The notes: generated by a model from the sequence alone, not told the origin. A stretch of DNA of 21,409 nt from Oxalobacteraceae bacterium UBA7693 (GCA_002482715.1 DLGN01000354.1:7729-29137), one strand, 5' to 3'; positions 1-8,522 are shown, counted from the stretch's first letter. A program made the numbers and translations.

Positions 1-544
1 GCCATTCAGAGAAATCACGATCCACTTCCAACATATTTTCCAGACTAACGCGCAAAGTGCGCCACGCCCCAGCAGATTGCACAGGCTTGATCACAATCTG
101 CTTACTATCGAGTTGCTTCATCAGTTCTGCTAGGCTTCTTTGGTTATCTGGCGTGACACAAAGGCTAGGAATGACGGGCAGGTGCTTTTGGCTGAGCTCG
201 AATAGGTATTTCTTATTCAAATTCCACGTCAAGGTATCCAGATCATTGATCACCTTGACTTGAAGTTCTCGCAAACGATTTAACCAGCTCAAAAAATCGG
301 ATAATTTTTCATGGTAATCCCAAGGACAACGAATAATCACCGCATCAAACGATTGCCACTGCACCGTGACATCAGTCCAAATACAAATCGATACCTGTAC
401 TCCTAAAGCAGATAAAGCAGGTGGCAATAATTGTTCGCCACCAAATAAGTTAGGTAGCTCGGCACTGGTGACTAATGCCAAACGAATTGGCGCTTGCGCT
501 CGCAAATCTTCTGGCTGACTTTGTAGTGTTAAATGAGGATGCAT
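1..544 (-). CDS. ATP-grasp domain protein, C-terminally cut by the window edge
   Basis: The minus frame is open from an ATG at 544 to the left edge and gives the first 181 residues; the rest lies outside. An AGGAA ribosome site stands 6 bases before the ATG and a TAA lies in frame just upstream, so the start is firm. The readable part begins with a short variable leader, then a pre-ATP-grasp fold with the motif CPWDYHEKLSDFLSWL, the segment WNLNKKYLFEL, and the nucleotide-binding strand VIKPVQSAGAWRTLR. These are typical of the RimK/GshB-like ATP-grasp proteins, cytoplasmic ligases that join a carboxylate to an amine or thiol with ATP. The catalytic Mg-binding end is missing, so the substrate cannot be named. 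The family call is fairly sure; the reaction is unknown. Confidence 0.8.
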   Translation of the reverse strand, partial: MHPHLTLQSQPEDLRAQAPIRLALVTSAELPNLFGGEQLLPPALSALGVQVSICIWTDVTVQWQSFDAVIIRCPWDYHEKLSDFLSWLNRLRELQVKVINDLDTLTWNLNKKYLFELSQKHLPVIPSLCVTPDNQRSLAELMKQLDSKQIVIKPVQSAGAWRTLRVSLENMLEVDRDFSEW

Positions 545-1114
545 GAGAGTTTCCTGTTATCGATGTCACGGACATCATACCGAAAGCGGCTTAATGACAC
601 GCATGAAAAATCCTTGCGATTCTATGCGCATCTCGGGCGACGTGTCAGATACCACTTTCTTAAAATCTGGACTAAAACCTCGATGAAACAAACCATTAGA
701 GCAATGAACGACTACTTAGTGTTGAATACCAGATTCATCAGAGGCATACGAATTAAATCACAAAAAATATCAACACCATTTACTTTTAATAGCTTAATTT
801 CGTATTTATCGAGGTTTTTCGAAGGTGTGTGTTGAATTGATAGGTAGAACTCCCACTTACAAAATTTTCTTTGGTTTCAAGCCTAAAGTCGGCAATTTTA
901 GCTATCTTAAAAAACAACTGATAACTTTCCGTCAACCTATTTCTCTGTTCTACTCAGCTTCGATTGTCAATAAATCGATACAGCATTACCACTTCATCGC
1001 TCACAAATCCGTTTCGAACGATCGAAGTAATAATCATCCAAGTCGAAACAATCATGTCGTCACAATCACAATAATCCAAATACACAATCTACATAGATAG
1101 TCTGGGAGAGACAG
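545..1114. other. 570-base divergent intergenic region
   Basis: This AT-rich stretch separates the divergent ATP-grasp and M28 peptidase genes and should hold both promoters. Small open frames on the plus strand lack ribosome sites and show no protein-like composition, so I call no gene. On the minus strand a TATGAT hexamer (579-574), about 30 bases before the ATP-grasp ATG, could be its -10, though no good -35 stands in front. A small palindrome, GATGTC-ACG-GACATC (562-576), overlaps it. On the plus side a GGGAGAG ribosome site at 1104-1110 serves the M28 start. No convincing sigma-70 promoter is seen for that gene. Confidence 0.5.
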
Positions 1115-3025
1115 ATGCAAAAGAAAATTTTATCGAGCCTCATGCTCGGCTTGATCTTAAGTGCTTCAGGCAGTGTTACCGGTAGCGTCACCAACGCTGT
1201 CTCAGAAAAGAAAGTATGGATCACCATTGGTGATGCTGCTTTTAATGAACTCAAACAAATTTCACCAAAACTCGTCGTAAAAGAGAGCCGCATGGTGAGT
1301 GCCGGTAGTGCAGGCTTTGCAAAAAGTGAGGGCGTGCATCTGGTGCAAATTAATGAATCAATGATGCATGCTTTGTCCGGTGCGATCCACAACAAACTCA
1401 AACGTTGCGGTGGTTTCATCGCCCACGATAGTGAAACCACTGGCCTTCATTCGCTCAGCAGCACGGCAAACGGTTTTGCTCCAGCGATTGCGGCAATTGC
1501 ACCGTCATACAGTATCGATAACCAAACCACCGTGAATCCCTTATTGACACAAATGCAGGCGACCAATATTGGTCAGACGATTGTCGATCTCTCTGCATTT
1601 GTGAACCGTTACTACACGACAGCAGGCGGTGTTAATGGTTCAAACTGGATTAAGAATAAATGGACACAACTCGCCAATGGTCGTAGCAATGTCACCGTTG
1701 AACAATTCACGCATACAGGTTTTCCACAAAAATCTGTCATCTTGACGATACAAGGTTCTGATAACGCATCTGAAGTTGTGGTGCTCGGTGGACATCAAGA
1801 CTCCATCAACACAGCTGGCACCACAGAAACAACCAAAGCACCGGGAGCAGATGACGATGCATCGGGCATCGCCAGTTTGACAGAGGCGATACGCGTGATG
1901 ATGGCCAGTAATTATCAACCGCGCCGTACCATTAAATTCATGGCCTATGCCGCCGAGGAAGTCGGTTTAAAGGGCTCAGGTGAAATTGCTAGAAAATTCA
2001 AAACAGATGGTGTCAATGTGGTGGGTGTCATGCAGCTTGATATGACCAACTATAAAGGTTCGGCAAAAGATATTTATCTTTACACCGATTACACCAATGC
2101 TGGACAAAATAGCTTTGTCGCCAACCTGATTACCACCTATCAACCTAGTCTAACGATAGGTTACGACAGCTGTGGCTATGGCTGCTCGGATCACGCATCT
2201 TGGCATGCACAAGGCTATGCGACTTCGATGCCTTTTGAAACGGCGATGAGTGAAAGTAATCCACGCATTCACGGTACAGGCGACACCTACGCCAATATGG
2301 GTAGTCAAGCCAATCATGCCTTGAAATTTGGCCGTTTGGCGACTTCATTTGCGGTAGAACTCGGCAGCGATGGGCCAGGTTTACCACCAGCCAACACGGT
2401 GTTAACGAAAGACGTGGCAGTCGCCGTCAATGGTGCGGCAAATGCACAAGGCACTTACACTTTTGCAGTGCCAACTGGTGTCAGCAATTTGACATTTAAA
2501 ACCACTGGCGGCACTGGTGATTTAGATATTTACACCAAACTTGGCAGCGCTCCGACGACAACTTCTTACCTGCAAAAATCAGATGGCGCCACTAACGCAG
2601 AAACTATCACGATCGCAGCACCAACTGCTGGCACTTATTATTTACTGACGAATGCTGCCTCAGCAGTCAGCGGTGCTTCTTTAGTTGCCAGCTATCAAAC
2701 AAGTACACCACCAGGAAATGTTTTGAATAGCGGCGTAAGCGTCAGTGTCGGTAGTCTGGCGAAGAACGCCACTAAGACTTATACGATCTCAGTGCCATCT
2801 GGTAAAACTTCACTGACATTCAAGTTGTCGGGCGGCACGGGTGATGGGGATATTTATGCCAAGTTTGGCGCAGCACCAACGACCACGGTGTACGAAAAAA
2901 AGTCAGACGGCTCGACTAACGCAGAAACCATCACGATCTCTGCACCGCAAGCAGGAACTTACTACTTACTCATCAAAGCCTACGCGGCGATGAGCGGTGC
3001 TAGTGTGTTAGCGACGGTTCAATAA
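1115..3025 (+). CDS. Secreted M28 leucyl aminopeptidase with two PPC domains
   Basis: A 636-residue exported zinc aminopeptidase that removes N-terminal (typically hydrophobic) residues from peptides outside the cell. Residues 1 to about 28 form a signal peptide and about 29-125 a propeptide. The catalytic domain (about 130-420) closely follows the Vibrio proteolyticus enzyme: metal ligands H227, D247, E282, D309 and H386, general base E281 and the disulfide C353-C357 all sit exactly 130 residues after the family positions 97, 117, 152, 179, 256, 151, 223 and 227. Two pre-peptidase C-terminal (PPC) beta domains follow (about 431-528 and 540-636). They share GGTGD.DIY, SDG.TNAETITI and AGTYYLL, so they arose by duplication. 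PPC domains are usually cleaved off after secretion, commonly type II. A GGGAGAG site precedes the start. Family and active site are very secure. Confidence 0.95.
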   Translation: MQKKILSSLMLGLILSASGSVTGSVTNAVSEKKVWITIGDAAFNELKQISPKLVVKESRMVSAGSAGFAKSEGVHLVQINESMMHALSGAIHNKLKRCGGFIAHDSETTGLHSLSSTANGFAPAIAAIAPSYSIDNQTTVNPLLTQMQATNIGQTIVDLSAFVNRYYTTAGGVNGSNWIKNKWTQLANGRSNVTVEQFTHTGFPQKSVILTIQGSDNASEVVVLGGHQDSINTAGTTETTKAPGADDDASGIASLTEAIRVMMASNYQPRRTIKFMAYAAEEVGLKGSGEIARKFKTDGVNVVGVMQLDMTNYKGSAKDIYLYTDYTNAGQNSFVANLITTYQPSLTIGYDSCGYGCSDHASWHAQGYATSMPFETAMSESNPRIHGTGDTYANMGSQANHALKFGRLATSFAVELGSDGPGLPPANTVLTKDVAVAVNGAANAQGTYTFAVPTGVSNLTFKTTGGTGDLDIYTKLGSAPTTTSYLQKSDGATNAETITIAAPTAGTYYLLTNAASAVSGASLVASYQTSTPPGNVLNSGVSVSVGSLAKNATKTYTISVPSGKTSLTFKLSGGTGDGDIYAKFGAAPTTTVYEKKSDGSTNAETITISAPQAGTYYLLIKAYAAMSGASVLATVQ

Positions 3026-3043
3026 TTCACGTCAGTCGTCATA

Positions 3044-3081
3044 AAAAAAGCCAGTGAGACTACAATCTCACTGGCTTTTTT
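3044..3081. terminator. Bidirectional intrinsic terminator
   Basis: A perfect 16-base inverted repeat: A6 plus GCCAGTGAGA at 3044-3059, a 6-base loop, then the complement ending in T6 at 3066-3081. Read on either strand it is a GC-containing hairpin followed by a U-run. It lies between the stop codons of the convergent M28 peptidase and TonB receptor genes and serves both. Confidence 0.93.
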
Positions 3082-3104
3082 CTTAGAAGAATAGAATCGC
3101 CGAT

Positions 3105-5141
3105 TTAGAAAGTTTTCACCAACATCAAACGGAACGAACGTGATTCCAGCGGATGAAAATGGATATCTTCTTGCGGGCTCGCTTCACCTTTGAGCTGAGA
3201 CTCATAGTAGTAGTCAATTGCAGAAGCACGGCGATTGGTCAGATTAAATCCTTCCAATTCCAATTTTAGCGTTGGGCTAAATTTATATCCTATGCGACCA
3301 TTGAGCGTGCTACTTGCTTTTGAGCGCACAGAATTATCTTCCAATAACGCACGTGGACCGAAGTAACGTAAGCGCAAGGCCCCCGACCAAGCTCCCAATT
3401 TATCAACTGTTGCTGACAGCTGTGCGACACCTTCAACTGCGCCAACGATACGATTACCAACAGGATCAAAATCGCGAGAACGCGCCTTCGCATACGCTGC
3501 GTCAAAGTCAATCGCCAACCAGTCATTAGCTTGATAAGAATTCGAAATTTCGATGCCATGACGACGGCTTGGGCGCCCAGCTTCGGTCGTGCCTGCATCG
3601 CCAACGAAACTTAATTCAGAATCAAAATCGAGGCGATACAAAGATACCGAACTATGCAAGCCCGGCAAGATTTCGGTGCGCATGCCTAGTTCACTACCAC
3701 GTGCCCTTACCAGACCTGGCGATTTACCAGTGGCTTCTAAGCTTTGTGGATCAATGGTCGTTAAAGTTGCACGCGCATCGTTGCTATGAAAGCCTGTGCC
3801 CAGATTCACATACAATTCCGTCTTACTCCATGGGCCAAAAATCAAACTCGCGCTCGGGCTGGTAATATGGTCATTCGCTTTACCAGAATTTTCACGGCGA
3901 TCTCCATCCACTTGAAAACGATACTGATCGTGGCGCACACCAAAGTTTGTGCGGAAGCTTTCCGTCCAACGTGTGCTCACATCCACATACAAACCCAAAC
4001 TGCTTTCGACGATATGATCTTGACGCACAGTGGATAATTGCTGGCGAGCCTTGGTTTTATGTAGGCCGTTAAAAATATTATCGTTTTGTAGCTGTGTGCC
4101 AATCGTGAAGTCGGTGTTCTTTCCATTCAAATGCGAATGCCAGGTATGACTCGCATTGATTCCACTGGTCACCCGACGATCAGGCTGGCTGAACTGATCA
4201 CCATTAATCGGATCGTCCATAAAGTAAGTAAAGTTCGAATACAAATCTAAACCTGTATTAATCACATACGCACTAATCTTTGAAGCGTCATCAGTCGCCG
4301 TACGGCGCCAACTACCAGACAAACTATATCGATGCGCCTCACCGCCATCAGTCTTATCAATCGTATCAAAGCGACTAATATCGCCCTGTTCCACTGCACG
4401 TAAAGGGATCTGATCAGTCGCATTCCATTTACCGCGATACAGCATCGCACTCAGGCTAAAACCATTGTTCGCAAAACCTTCGCTATAACGCAATACCGCA
4501 TTCACTTTCTTGAATTTATCTGGATTCACAAACGGACCATCATTACCAGTAAATTCAAGCGCGTATAGCAAACTACCGTCAGCAAAATCTGGCGAGGCCG
4601 CGAGCAATGCACGACGATAGGCATTTTGTCCTAGCGTGACGCTTGCAATACTTTGGCTTAAACGATTAGCATAGAGCATCGCAGCACTACCAGCCGCCGA
4701 GAAGTCACCCGTGGTCGATGAGTAAGGCCCTTTTTTAAATTCCATACGTGCGGTTAATTCCGGAATCAAAAAGTTCAAATCCGTCCAACCTTGTCCATGC
4801 GCATGACTGCGTTGATTGACCGGCATTTCATCAAGCGTGGTGCGCAGATCCGTACCGTGATCAAGATTAAAGCCACGCAAATAGAATTGATTTGCTTTGC
4901 CTTCGCCACTATGTTGGCTAACGATTAAGCCTGGAATGGATTCAAGTAATTCACCAGGACGGTAAGTCGTCATCGACGCCAACTCTTTTTTCCCAATCAC
5001 ACCCGCATTGGCTGCATCGAGTAAGCCCAATTGACTCATCTTAGAACCATCAATGGCGACACGGTGCAAAACCGAATCATCGGCTAACACGCTTTGGTGA
5101 AATATCGTGGCGATCAAGCCCACAAGTAATCTTTGCTTCAT
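3105..5141 (-). CDS. TonB-dependent outer-membrane receptor
   Basis: A complete 678-residue receptor for energy-driven uptake through the outer membrane; its ligand is unknown. Residues 1-20 are a signal peptide ending SVLA before DDS. The plug domain is about 48-155, with RPGELLESIPGL (61-72), FYLRGF (86-91), LDEMPVN and a conserved His-rich turn RSHAHGQGW (111-119). The rest is beta-barrel strands ending in the outer-membrane signature Phe (LVKTF). It is the third gene of a minus-strand cluster after an M1 peptidase and a DUF6702-like protein. Oddly, no purine-rich ribosome site precedes the ATG (the leader ends TTTTATTTTATAT), and a strong terminator hairpin lies 37 bases upstream, so expression may depend on read-through. 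Neighbouring peptidases hint at a peptide or peptide-linked ligand; this is inference. The receptor family is certain. Confidence 0.93.
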   Translation of the reverse strand: MKQRLLVGLIATIFHQSVLADDSVLHRVAIDGSKMSQLGLLDAANAGVIGKKELASMTTYRPGELLESIPGLIVSQHSGEGKANQFYLRGFNLDHGTDLRTTLDEMPVNQRSHAHGQGWTDLNFLIPELTARMEFKKGPYSSTTGDFSAAGSAAMLYANRLSQSIASVTLGQNAYRRALLAASPDFADGSLLYALEFTGNDGPFVNPDKFKKVNAVLRYSEGFANNGFSLSAMLYRGKWNATDQIPLRAVEQGDISRFDTIDKTDGGEAHRYSLSGSWRRTATDDASKISAYVINTGLDLYSNFTYFMDDPINGDQFSQPDRRVTSGINASHTWHSHLNGKNTDFTIGTQLQNDNIFNGLHKTKARQQLSTVRQDHIVESSLGLYVDVSTRWTESFRTNFGVRHDQYRFQVDGDRRENSGKANDHITSPSASLIFGPWSKTELYVNLGTGFHSNDARATLTTIDPQSLEATGKSPGLVRARGSELGMRTEILPGLHSSVSLYRLDFDSELSFVGDAGTTEAGRPSRRHGIEISNSYQANDWLAIDFDAAYAKARSRDFDPVGNRIVGAVEGVAQLSATVDKLGAWSGALRLRYFGPRALLEDNSVRSKASSTLNGRIGYKFSPTLKLELEGFNLTNRRASAIDYYYESQLKGEASPQEDIHFHPLESRSFRLMLVKTF

Positions 5142-5178
5142 ATATAAAATAAAATTCTAAAAATTAAGTCACTAACTG

Positions 5179-5201
5179 AAAAAAAAGCGCCGACTGGCGC
5201 T
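5179..5201 (-). terminator. Intrinsic terminator or attenuator before the TonB receptor
   Basis: On the minus strand the sequence reads AGCGCC, loop AGTC, GGCGCT, then a run of eight Ts counting the stem's last T. It sits after the DUF6702-like gene and only 37 bases before the receptor start, which leaves little room for an independent promoter between them. It either ends the peptidase/DUF6702 transcript or meters read-through into the receptor gene. Confidence 0.85.
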
Positions 5202-5232
5202 AGTACTTCTTACTCTGCGACAGCAACTGATC

Positions 5233-5760
5233 TTATGGCAATTGCTGCTCGCGTTTGCTGCGTGTAAAAGTATGCGTCTGCGTTATTCCATTCTTGGTGA
5301 TGTTTAAGGTATTTACTTGGTCAAGCAAAAAATCAGTCAAGACCGCCTGACGAATACTGACTTGTTCAGGCAAAGCGCGTTGTTCTAATTCCTGAAAAAC
5401 AATCACACTATTCGGGTCAACCTTTAAACCCACCCATTTCAAAGGCAAAACGCCTGCAGCATCATTCATGGCAAATTGCTTCTCGAAGTATTTTCTGAAC
5501 ACCAAAATATCCTCGGGGTCACTCAAATCAAACTGACGCTGATACAGATTTTCTAGCAAAGCCTCAACATCGTGCGCCATAAAAGTATGTACGATCTCGG
5601 TACTACCTGTGTTGGGGTTCATGCTGATATCTGTGATACCAGCATGAAAACGATGTGCATATGCGAGTGGGCTCAAGCCTAAAGATGTACTAACTATTAT
5701 TCCAGTCAGTAAGGTGACCAACGTCAATTTTAAAACCTGAAAACTACGCAACATGCTCAT
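5233..5760 (-). CDS. DUF6702-like exported protein
   Basis: A 175-residue protein with an N-terminal hydrophobic export signal (about 10-35, ending LAYA before HRFHAG), so probably periplasmic. The mature part matches what I know of the DUF6702 family: it starts with His just after the signal (AHRFHAGITDI), then has a strand STEIVHTFMAHDVEALL, a central acidic DPED segment, and later strands LKWVGLKVD and IVFQELE. The function of this family is unknown. It lies 62 bases after the M1 peptidase and before the TonB receptor on the same strand, suggesting a shared envelope task. The start is not certain: two ATGs (5760 and 5754) compete and neither has a strong ribosome site. Family membership is from memory of the pattern, not from a search. 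Confidence 0.72.
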   Translation of the reverse strand: MSMLRSFQVLKLTLVTLLTGIIVSTSLGLSPLAYAHRFHAGITDISMNPNTGSTEIVHTFMAHDVEALLENLYQRQFDLSDPEDILVFRKYFEKQFAMNDAAGVLPLKWVGLKVDPNSVIVFQELEQRALPEQVSIRQAVLTDFLLDQVNTLNITKNGITQTHTFTRSKREQQLP

Positions 5761-5783
5761 CTCAATTCATCTCTATTACCAAA

Positions 5784-5816
5784 TGACCTGAAGCACAGAA
5801 CTCATGCCTCAGGTCA
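5784..5816 (-). other. Hairpin between M1 peptidase and DUF6702-like gene
   Basis: Arms TGACCTGAAGC (5784-5794) and GCCTCAGGTCA (5806-5816) pair at 10 of 11 positions around an 11-base loop. On the minus strand the hairpin is followed only by a broken T-stretch, so it is a poor terminator. It may protect the 3' end of the peptidase message or reduce transcription into the downstream genes. Confidence 0.5.
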
Positions 5817-5822
5817 ATCAAC

Positions 5823-8195
5823 TTACTTCTTCTCAGCTGGTTTCGCTGCATCTTTGGATTCAGGCTTATCTGTCTTCAAAGGTGTTTTGAAATCCATCAT
5901 CATGTCGCTTGGTGGCATATTCATTTTGAATAATTCCAAACGTGATTGTGTAATCTTACGTGGCCAAGAATTGTTATTTGTATCGATATCAGCAGTTTCC
6001 AAATAAGGATCTTGTGTCAAACCTACCATCGGTTCATCCGTTACGATCAGCTTAGTGAATTTTTTGGAGTTATAACGCCAGATTTCTGCTGGGATACGTT
6101 GAATCAATTTCTTACCGCTCTTCAATTCGACTTCTAAAATCAAAGGCATGACTAAACCGCCGACATTGGAGAAGTCGACCAGATAAAAATGCTTGCCAGA
6201 TTTCAGCATCGCTTTTTCATCGTCTTCTAAGCTCTTCATCAAATCGCTGTAGTTATTACGATCTTTGTTGGTGACAGTAAAGTCATCGTATTGATTGTAG
6301 AAATCTTTCAGTTCTGGATGTGAATCTAAACGACGCTCCAATTTTCCTTTATCGGCCTGATTGGCAGTCGAAGTTGGTTGCGAGGCAAACTGCGCACGAC
6401 GCCATGCTTTTTCTACTTCTGGATCTTTGGTTGACATCGTGTATTCAACGATACCGTCGATACTAATATCGACTGGATCCGTTGTGTAGAACCAGCCATG
6501 CCAGAACCAATCTAAGTCAGTACCAGAAGCATCTTCCATCGTGCGGAAGAAATCTGCTGGCGTTGGACGTTTAAACTTCCAGCGTTGTGAATATTCTTTG
6601 AATGCGAAATCAAACAATTCACGACCTAAGATCGTCTCACGCAAAATGTGCAAACCTGCTGCTGGTTTCGCATACGCATTTGGACCAAATTGCAGAATGG
6701 ATTCTGAATTCGTCATAATAGGCACTTGGTTTTGGCTCTTCATGTAATCAACGATGCCACGTGGTTCGCCGCGTGTGCCTGGATAATTTTCTTCCCAAGC
6801 TTGCTCTGCCAAACTTTGCACGAAGGAATTCAAACCTTCGTCCATCCAAGTCCATTGACGCTCGTCAGAATTAACAATCATCGGGAAATAGTTATGGCCA
6901 ACTTCATGAATAATCACGCTGATCAAACCGTACTTAGTACGCTTGGAGTAAGTCAACTCACCAGTCTTTTTATCTTTAGTCGGACGACCGCCATTAAAGG
7001 ACAACATAGGATATTCCATACCGCCTTGTGGACCATTCACTGATTGCGCAGTCGGATATGGATAGTCGAGAGAGAATTTATTATATTGTTCTATCGTGTG
7101 AATGATCGCCTGCGTAGAGTATTGTCCCCACAAAGGATTGCCTTCTTTTGGATAGAAAGACATTGCTAAACCAGTGCTGGAGCCAGTCTTGTAACCCTGC
7201 GCATCCCAGATGTATTTACGTGAAGTTGCCCAAGCAAAGTCACGGACATTCTTTGCTTTGAAATGCCAAGTTTTGCTTGAAGTCGCACGTGTCTTTTCGG
7301 CTTCTTCCGCTTCTTTCTGCGTCACAATCGCCACTGGCGTTTTTGCTGTGCGCGCTTGCTTCAAACGATCACGTTGCGTCGCTGTCAAGATCTTGTCGCC
7401 GTTCGTCAATTCACCAGTCGCAGCAACCACGTGATCACTAGGCACGGTCAATTGCACATCGTAGTCACCAAATTCCAGCGTGAATTCACCCGAGCCTAAG
7501 AACTGCTTGTGCTGCCAGCCATACACATCGTAATACGCTGCCATGCGTGGGAACCATTGCGCAATTTCAAAGATGTCGTTCTTATCTTCTTTGAAATGCT
7601 CGTAACCATCGCGACCACCCAGCAACTTACCGTTCCCGATGTTGTAATTCCAGTCAATGCTGAACACATATTTCGCGCCTGGTTTCAAAGGCTGCGGCAA
7701 ATCAATCCGCATCATTGTACGATTGATCACATGCTTTAAAGCCTGACCCTCGCCAGTCTTAACGGAAGTGATTTTGAAACCGCCGTCAAAATTGTCGCGC
7801 TCATTCATCACGCTCATCGCTTGAAAACTTACCGCATTCGGATTTTTCCATGCATCGCGTGAGGGCAAAGTGCGAGTTTTATTCGCGTCAGAATCTGCAC
7901 GGAAGATATTTTGATCCAATTGCACCCACAGATAATTCAAAGTATCCGGTGAATTATTGTGATAAGTGATGGTTTCCGCACCTGTGATGGCGCGTTTGGA
8001 TTCATCCAAAGTAGCGCGAATCACATAATCGGCGCGTTGCTGCCAATACGCATGACCAGGGGCACCAGAAGCTGCACGCACCGAAGTTGGGGTTGGCAAT
8101 AGATTTTCTATTTGACGAAACTTATCGTCAGATTGACCGCCAGCAAAGGCAGACATGCTCAGACATAAGAGTCCTAATGACACTGGCAAACGCAT
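5823..8195 (-). CDS. M1 family zinc metallopeptidase (aminopeptidase N-like)
   Basis: A 790-residue zinc aminopeptidase of the M1 (gluzincin) family. I place the start at 8195, not at the far upstream ATG at 8342, because a TTGGAG ribosome site lies 8 bases before it and it begins a clean signal peptide (MRLPVSLGLLCLSMSAFA). An N-terminal beta domain covers about 45-320. The catalytic domain has the exopeptidase motif GGMEYP (391-396, the GxMEN variant), HEVGH (H430, E431, H434) and zinc ligand E453 exactly 18 residues later. Y508 in NAYAKPAAG is the likely transition-state tyrosine. A Lys/Pro/Ala-rich tail ends the protein. The signal peptide points to the periplasm or cell surface. It is the first gene of the cluster with the DUF6702-like protein and TonB receptor. 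Family is certain; the peptide substrates are unknown. Confidence 0.95.
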   Translation of the reverse strand: MRLPVSLGLLCLSMSAFAGGQSDDKFRQIENLLPTPTSVRAASGAPGHAYWQQRADYVIRATLDESKRAITGAETITYHNNSPDTLNYLWVQLDQNIFRADSDANKTRTLPSRDAWKNPNAVSFQAMSVMNERDNFDGGFKITSVKTGEGQALKHVINRTMMRIDLPQPLKPGAKYVFSIDWNYNIGNGKLLGGRDGYEHFKEDKNDIFEIAQWFPRMAAYYDVYGWQHKQFLGSGEFTLEFGDYDVQLTVPSDHVVAATGELTNGDKILTATQRDRLKQARTAKTPVAIVTQKEAEEAEKTRATSSKTWHFKAKNVRDFAWATSRKYIWDAQGYKTGSSTGLAMSFYPKEGNPLWGQYSTQAIIHTIEQYNKFSLDYPYPTAQSVNGPQGGMEYPMLSFNGGRPTKDKKTGELTYSKRTKYGLISVIIHEVGHNYFPMIVNSDERQWTWMDEGLNSFVQSLAEQAWEENYPGTRGEPRGIVDYMKSQNQVPIMTNSESILQFGPNAYAKPAAGLHILRETILGRELFDFAFKEYSQRWKFKRPTPADFFRTMEDASGTDLDWFWHGWFYTTDPVDISIDGIVEYTMSTKDPEVEKAWRRAQFASQPTSTANQADKGKLERRLDSHPELKDFYNQYDDFTVTNKDRNNYSDLMKSLEDDEKAMLKSGKHFYLVDFSNVGGLVMPLILEVELKSGKKLIQRIPAEIWRYNSKKFTKLIVTDEPMVGLTQDPYLETADIDTNNNSWPRKITQSRLELFKMNMPPSDMMMDFKTPLKTDKPESKDAAKPAEKK

Positions 8196-8254
8196 TATGT
8201 TTACTCCAAAATGTGGAAGGAAGTGGGAAGTATGAATTATTTTATAAAATTCCC

Positions 8255-8270
8255 CACGCTTTTGAGCGTG
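8255..8270. repeat. Short perfect inverted repeat upstream of M1 peptidase
   Basis: CACGCT and AGCGTG arms flank a 4-base loop (TTTG). The repeat lies about 60 bases before the M1 start, next to an AT-rich TATAAAAT block that could be its -10 region, so it may be a regulator site or a small leader hairpin. Confidence 0.4.
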
Positions 8271-8438
8271 CGATGAAAGAAAAGTTCCAGAAACACATGA
8301 ATAATTTAAAGCAATCAGGCAAAAAATCAGATAAGAACGCATTGATCGCCGTCAAGGCGCCTTTCTCAATGAGAATATGTGGTTTTATCCGCTTACTAGG
8401 TATAAAAACCAAATCAAGATTGCGATTTGATCAATAAA

Positions 8439-8472
8439 GCCTCAGTGAAGTTCGGTAAAATGAGGCGTTTTT
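8439..8472 (+). terminator. Terminator-like hairpin in the leader of the coiled-coil gene
   Basis: GCCTCA (8439-8444) and TGAGGC (8461-8466) form a 6-base stem with a 16-base loop followed by GTTTTTA on the plus strand. No gene ends here: both neighbours start away from it. It lies about 55 bases before the coiled-coil ATG, so it could be a leader attenuator or the end of a short RNA. The stem is short and the loop long, so support is moderate. Confidence 0.45.
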
Positions 8473-8522
8473 ATCCTCTACATCGGCTCTCCGCTGACTA
8501 TCCCTGATCACTAGGCTTTTCC

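Larger units (their letters stand above)
8196..8522. other. Divergent intergenic region with hairpins
   Basis: This 327-base region separates the divergent M1 peptidase and coiled-coil genes. It is AT-rich near 8231-8250 (TTATTTTATAAAAT), where a minus-strand -10 could lie, and holds several small inverted repeats: 8255-8270, 8410-8429 (CAAATC and GATTTG, 8-base loop) and 8439-8466. I see no gene in it; the open frames there have no ribosome site and overlap the peptidase signal-peptide region. Confidence 0.5.

Noticed and set aside
57..263. Plus-strand open frame of 68 codons
   Set aside because: It lies antisense inside the ATP-grasp coding region, whose minus frame has clear family motifs.
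533..1100. Two plus-strand open frames (533-835 and 825-1100) in the divergent intergenic region
   Set aside because: No ribosome sites, the first overlaps the start of the ATP-grasp gene, and composition looks like translated AT-rich non-coding DNA.
8196..8342. Longer N-terminus of the M1 peptidase from an ATG at 8342
   Set aside because: The extra 49 residues come before an intact signal peptide, and the good ribosome site belongs to the ATG at 8195.
8087..8437. Plus-strand open frame of 116 codons across the M1 peptidase start
   Set aside because: It overlaps the signal-peptide coding region antisense, has no ribosome site and no recognisable protein features.
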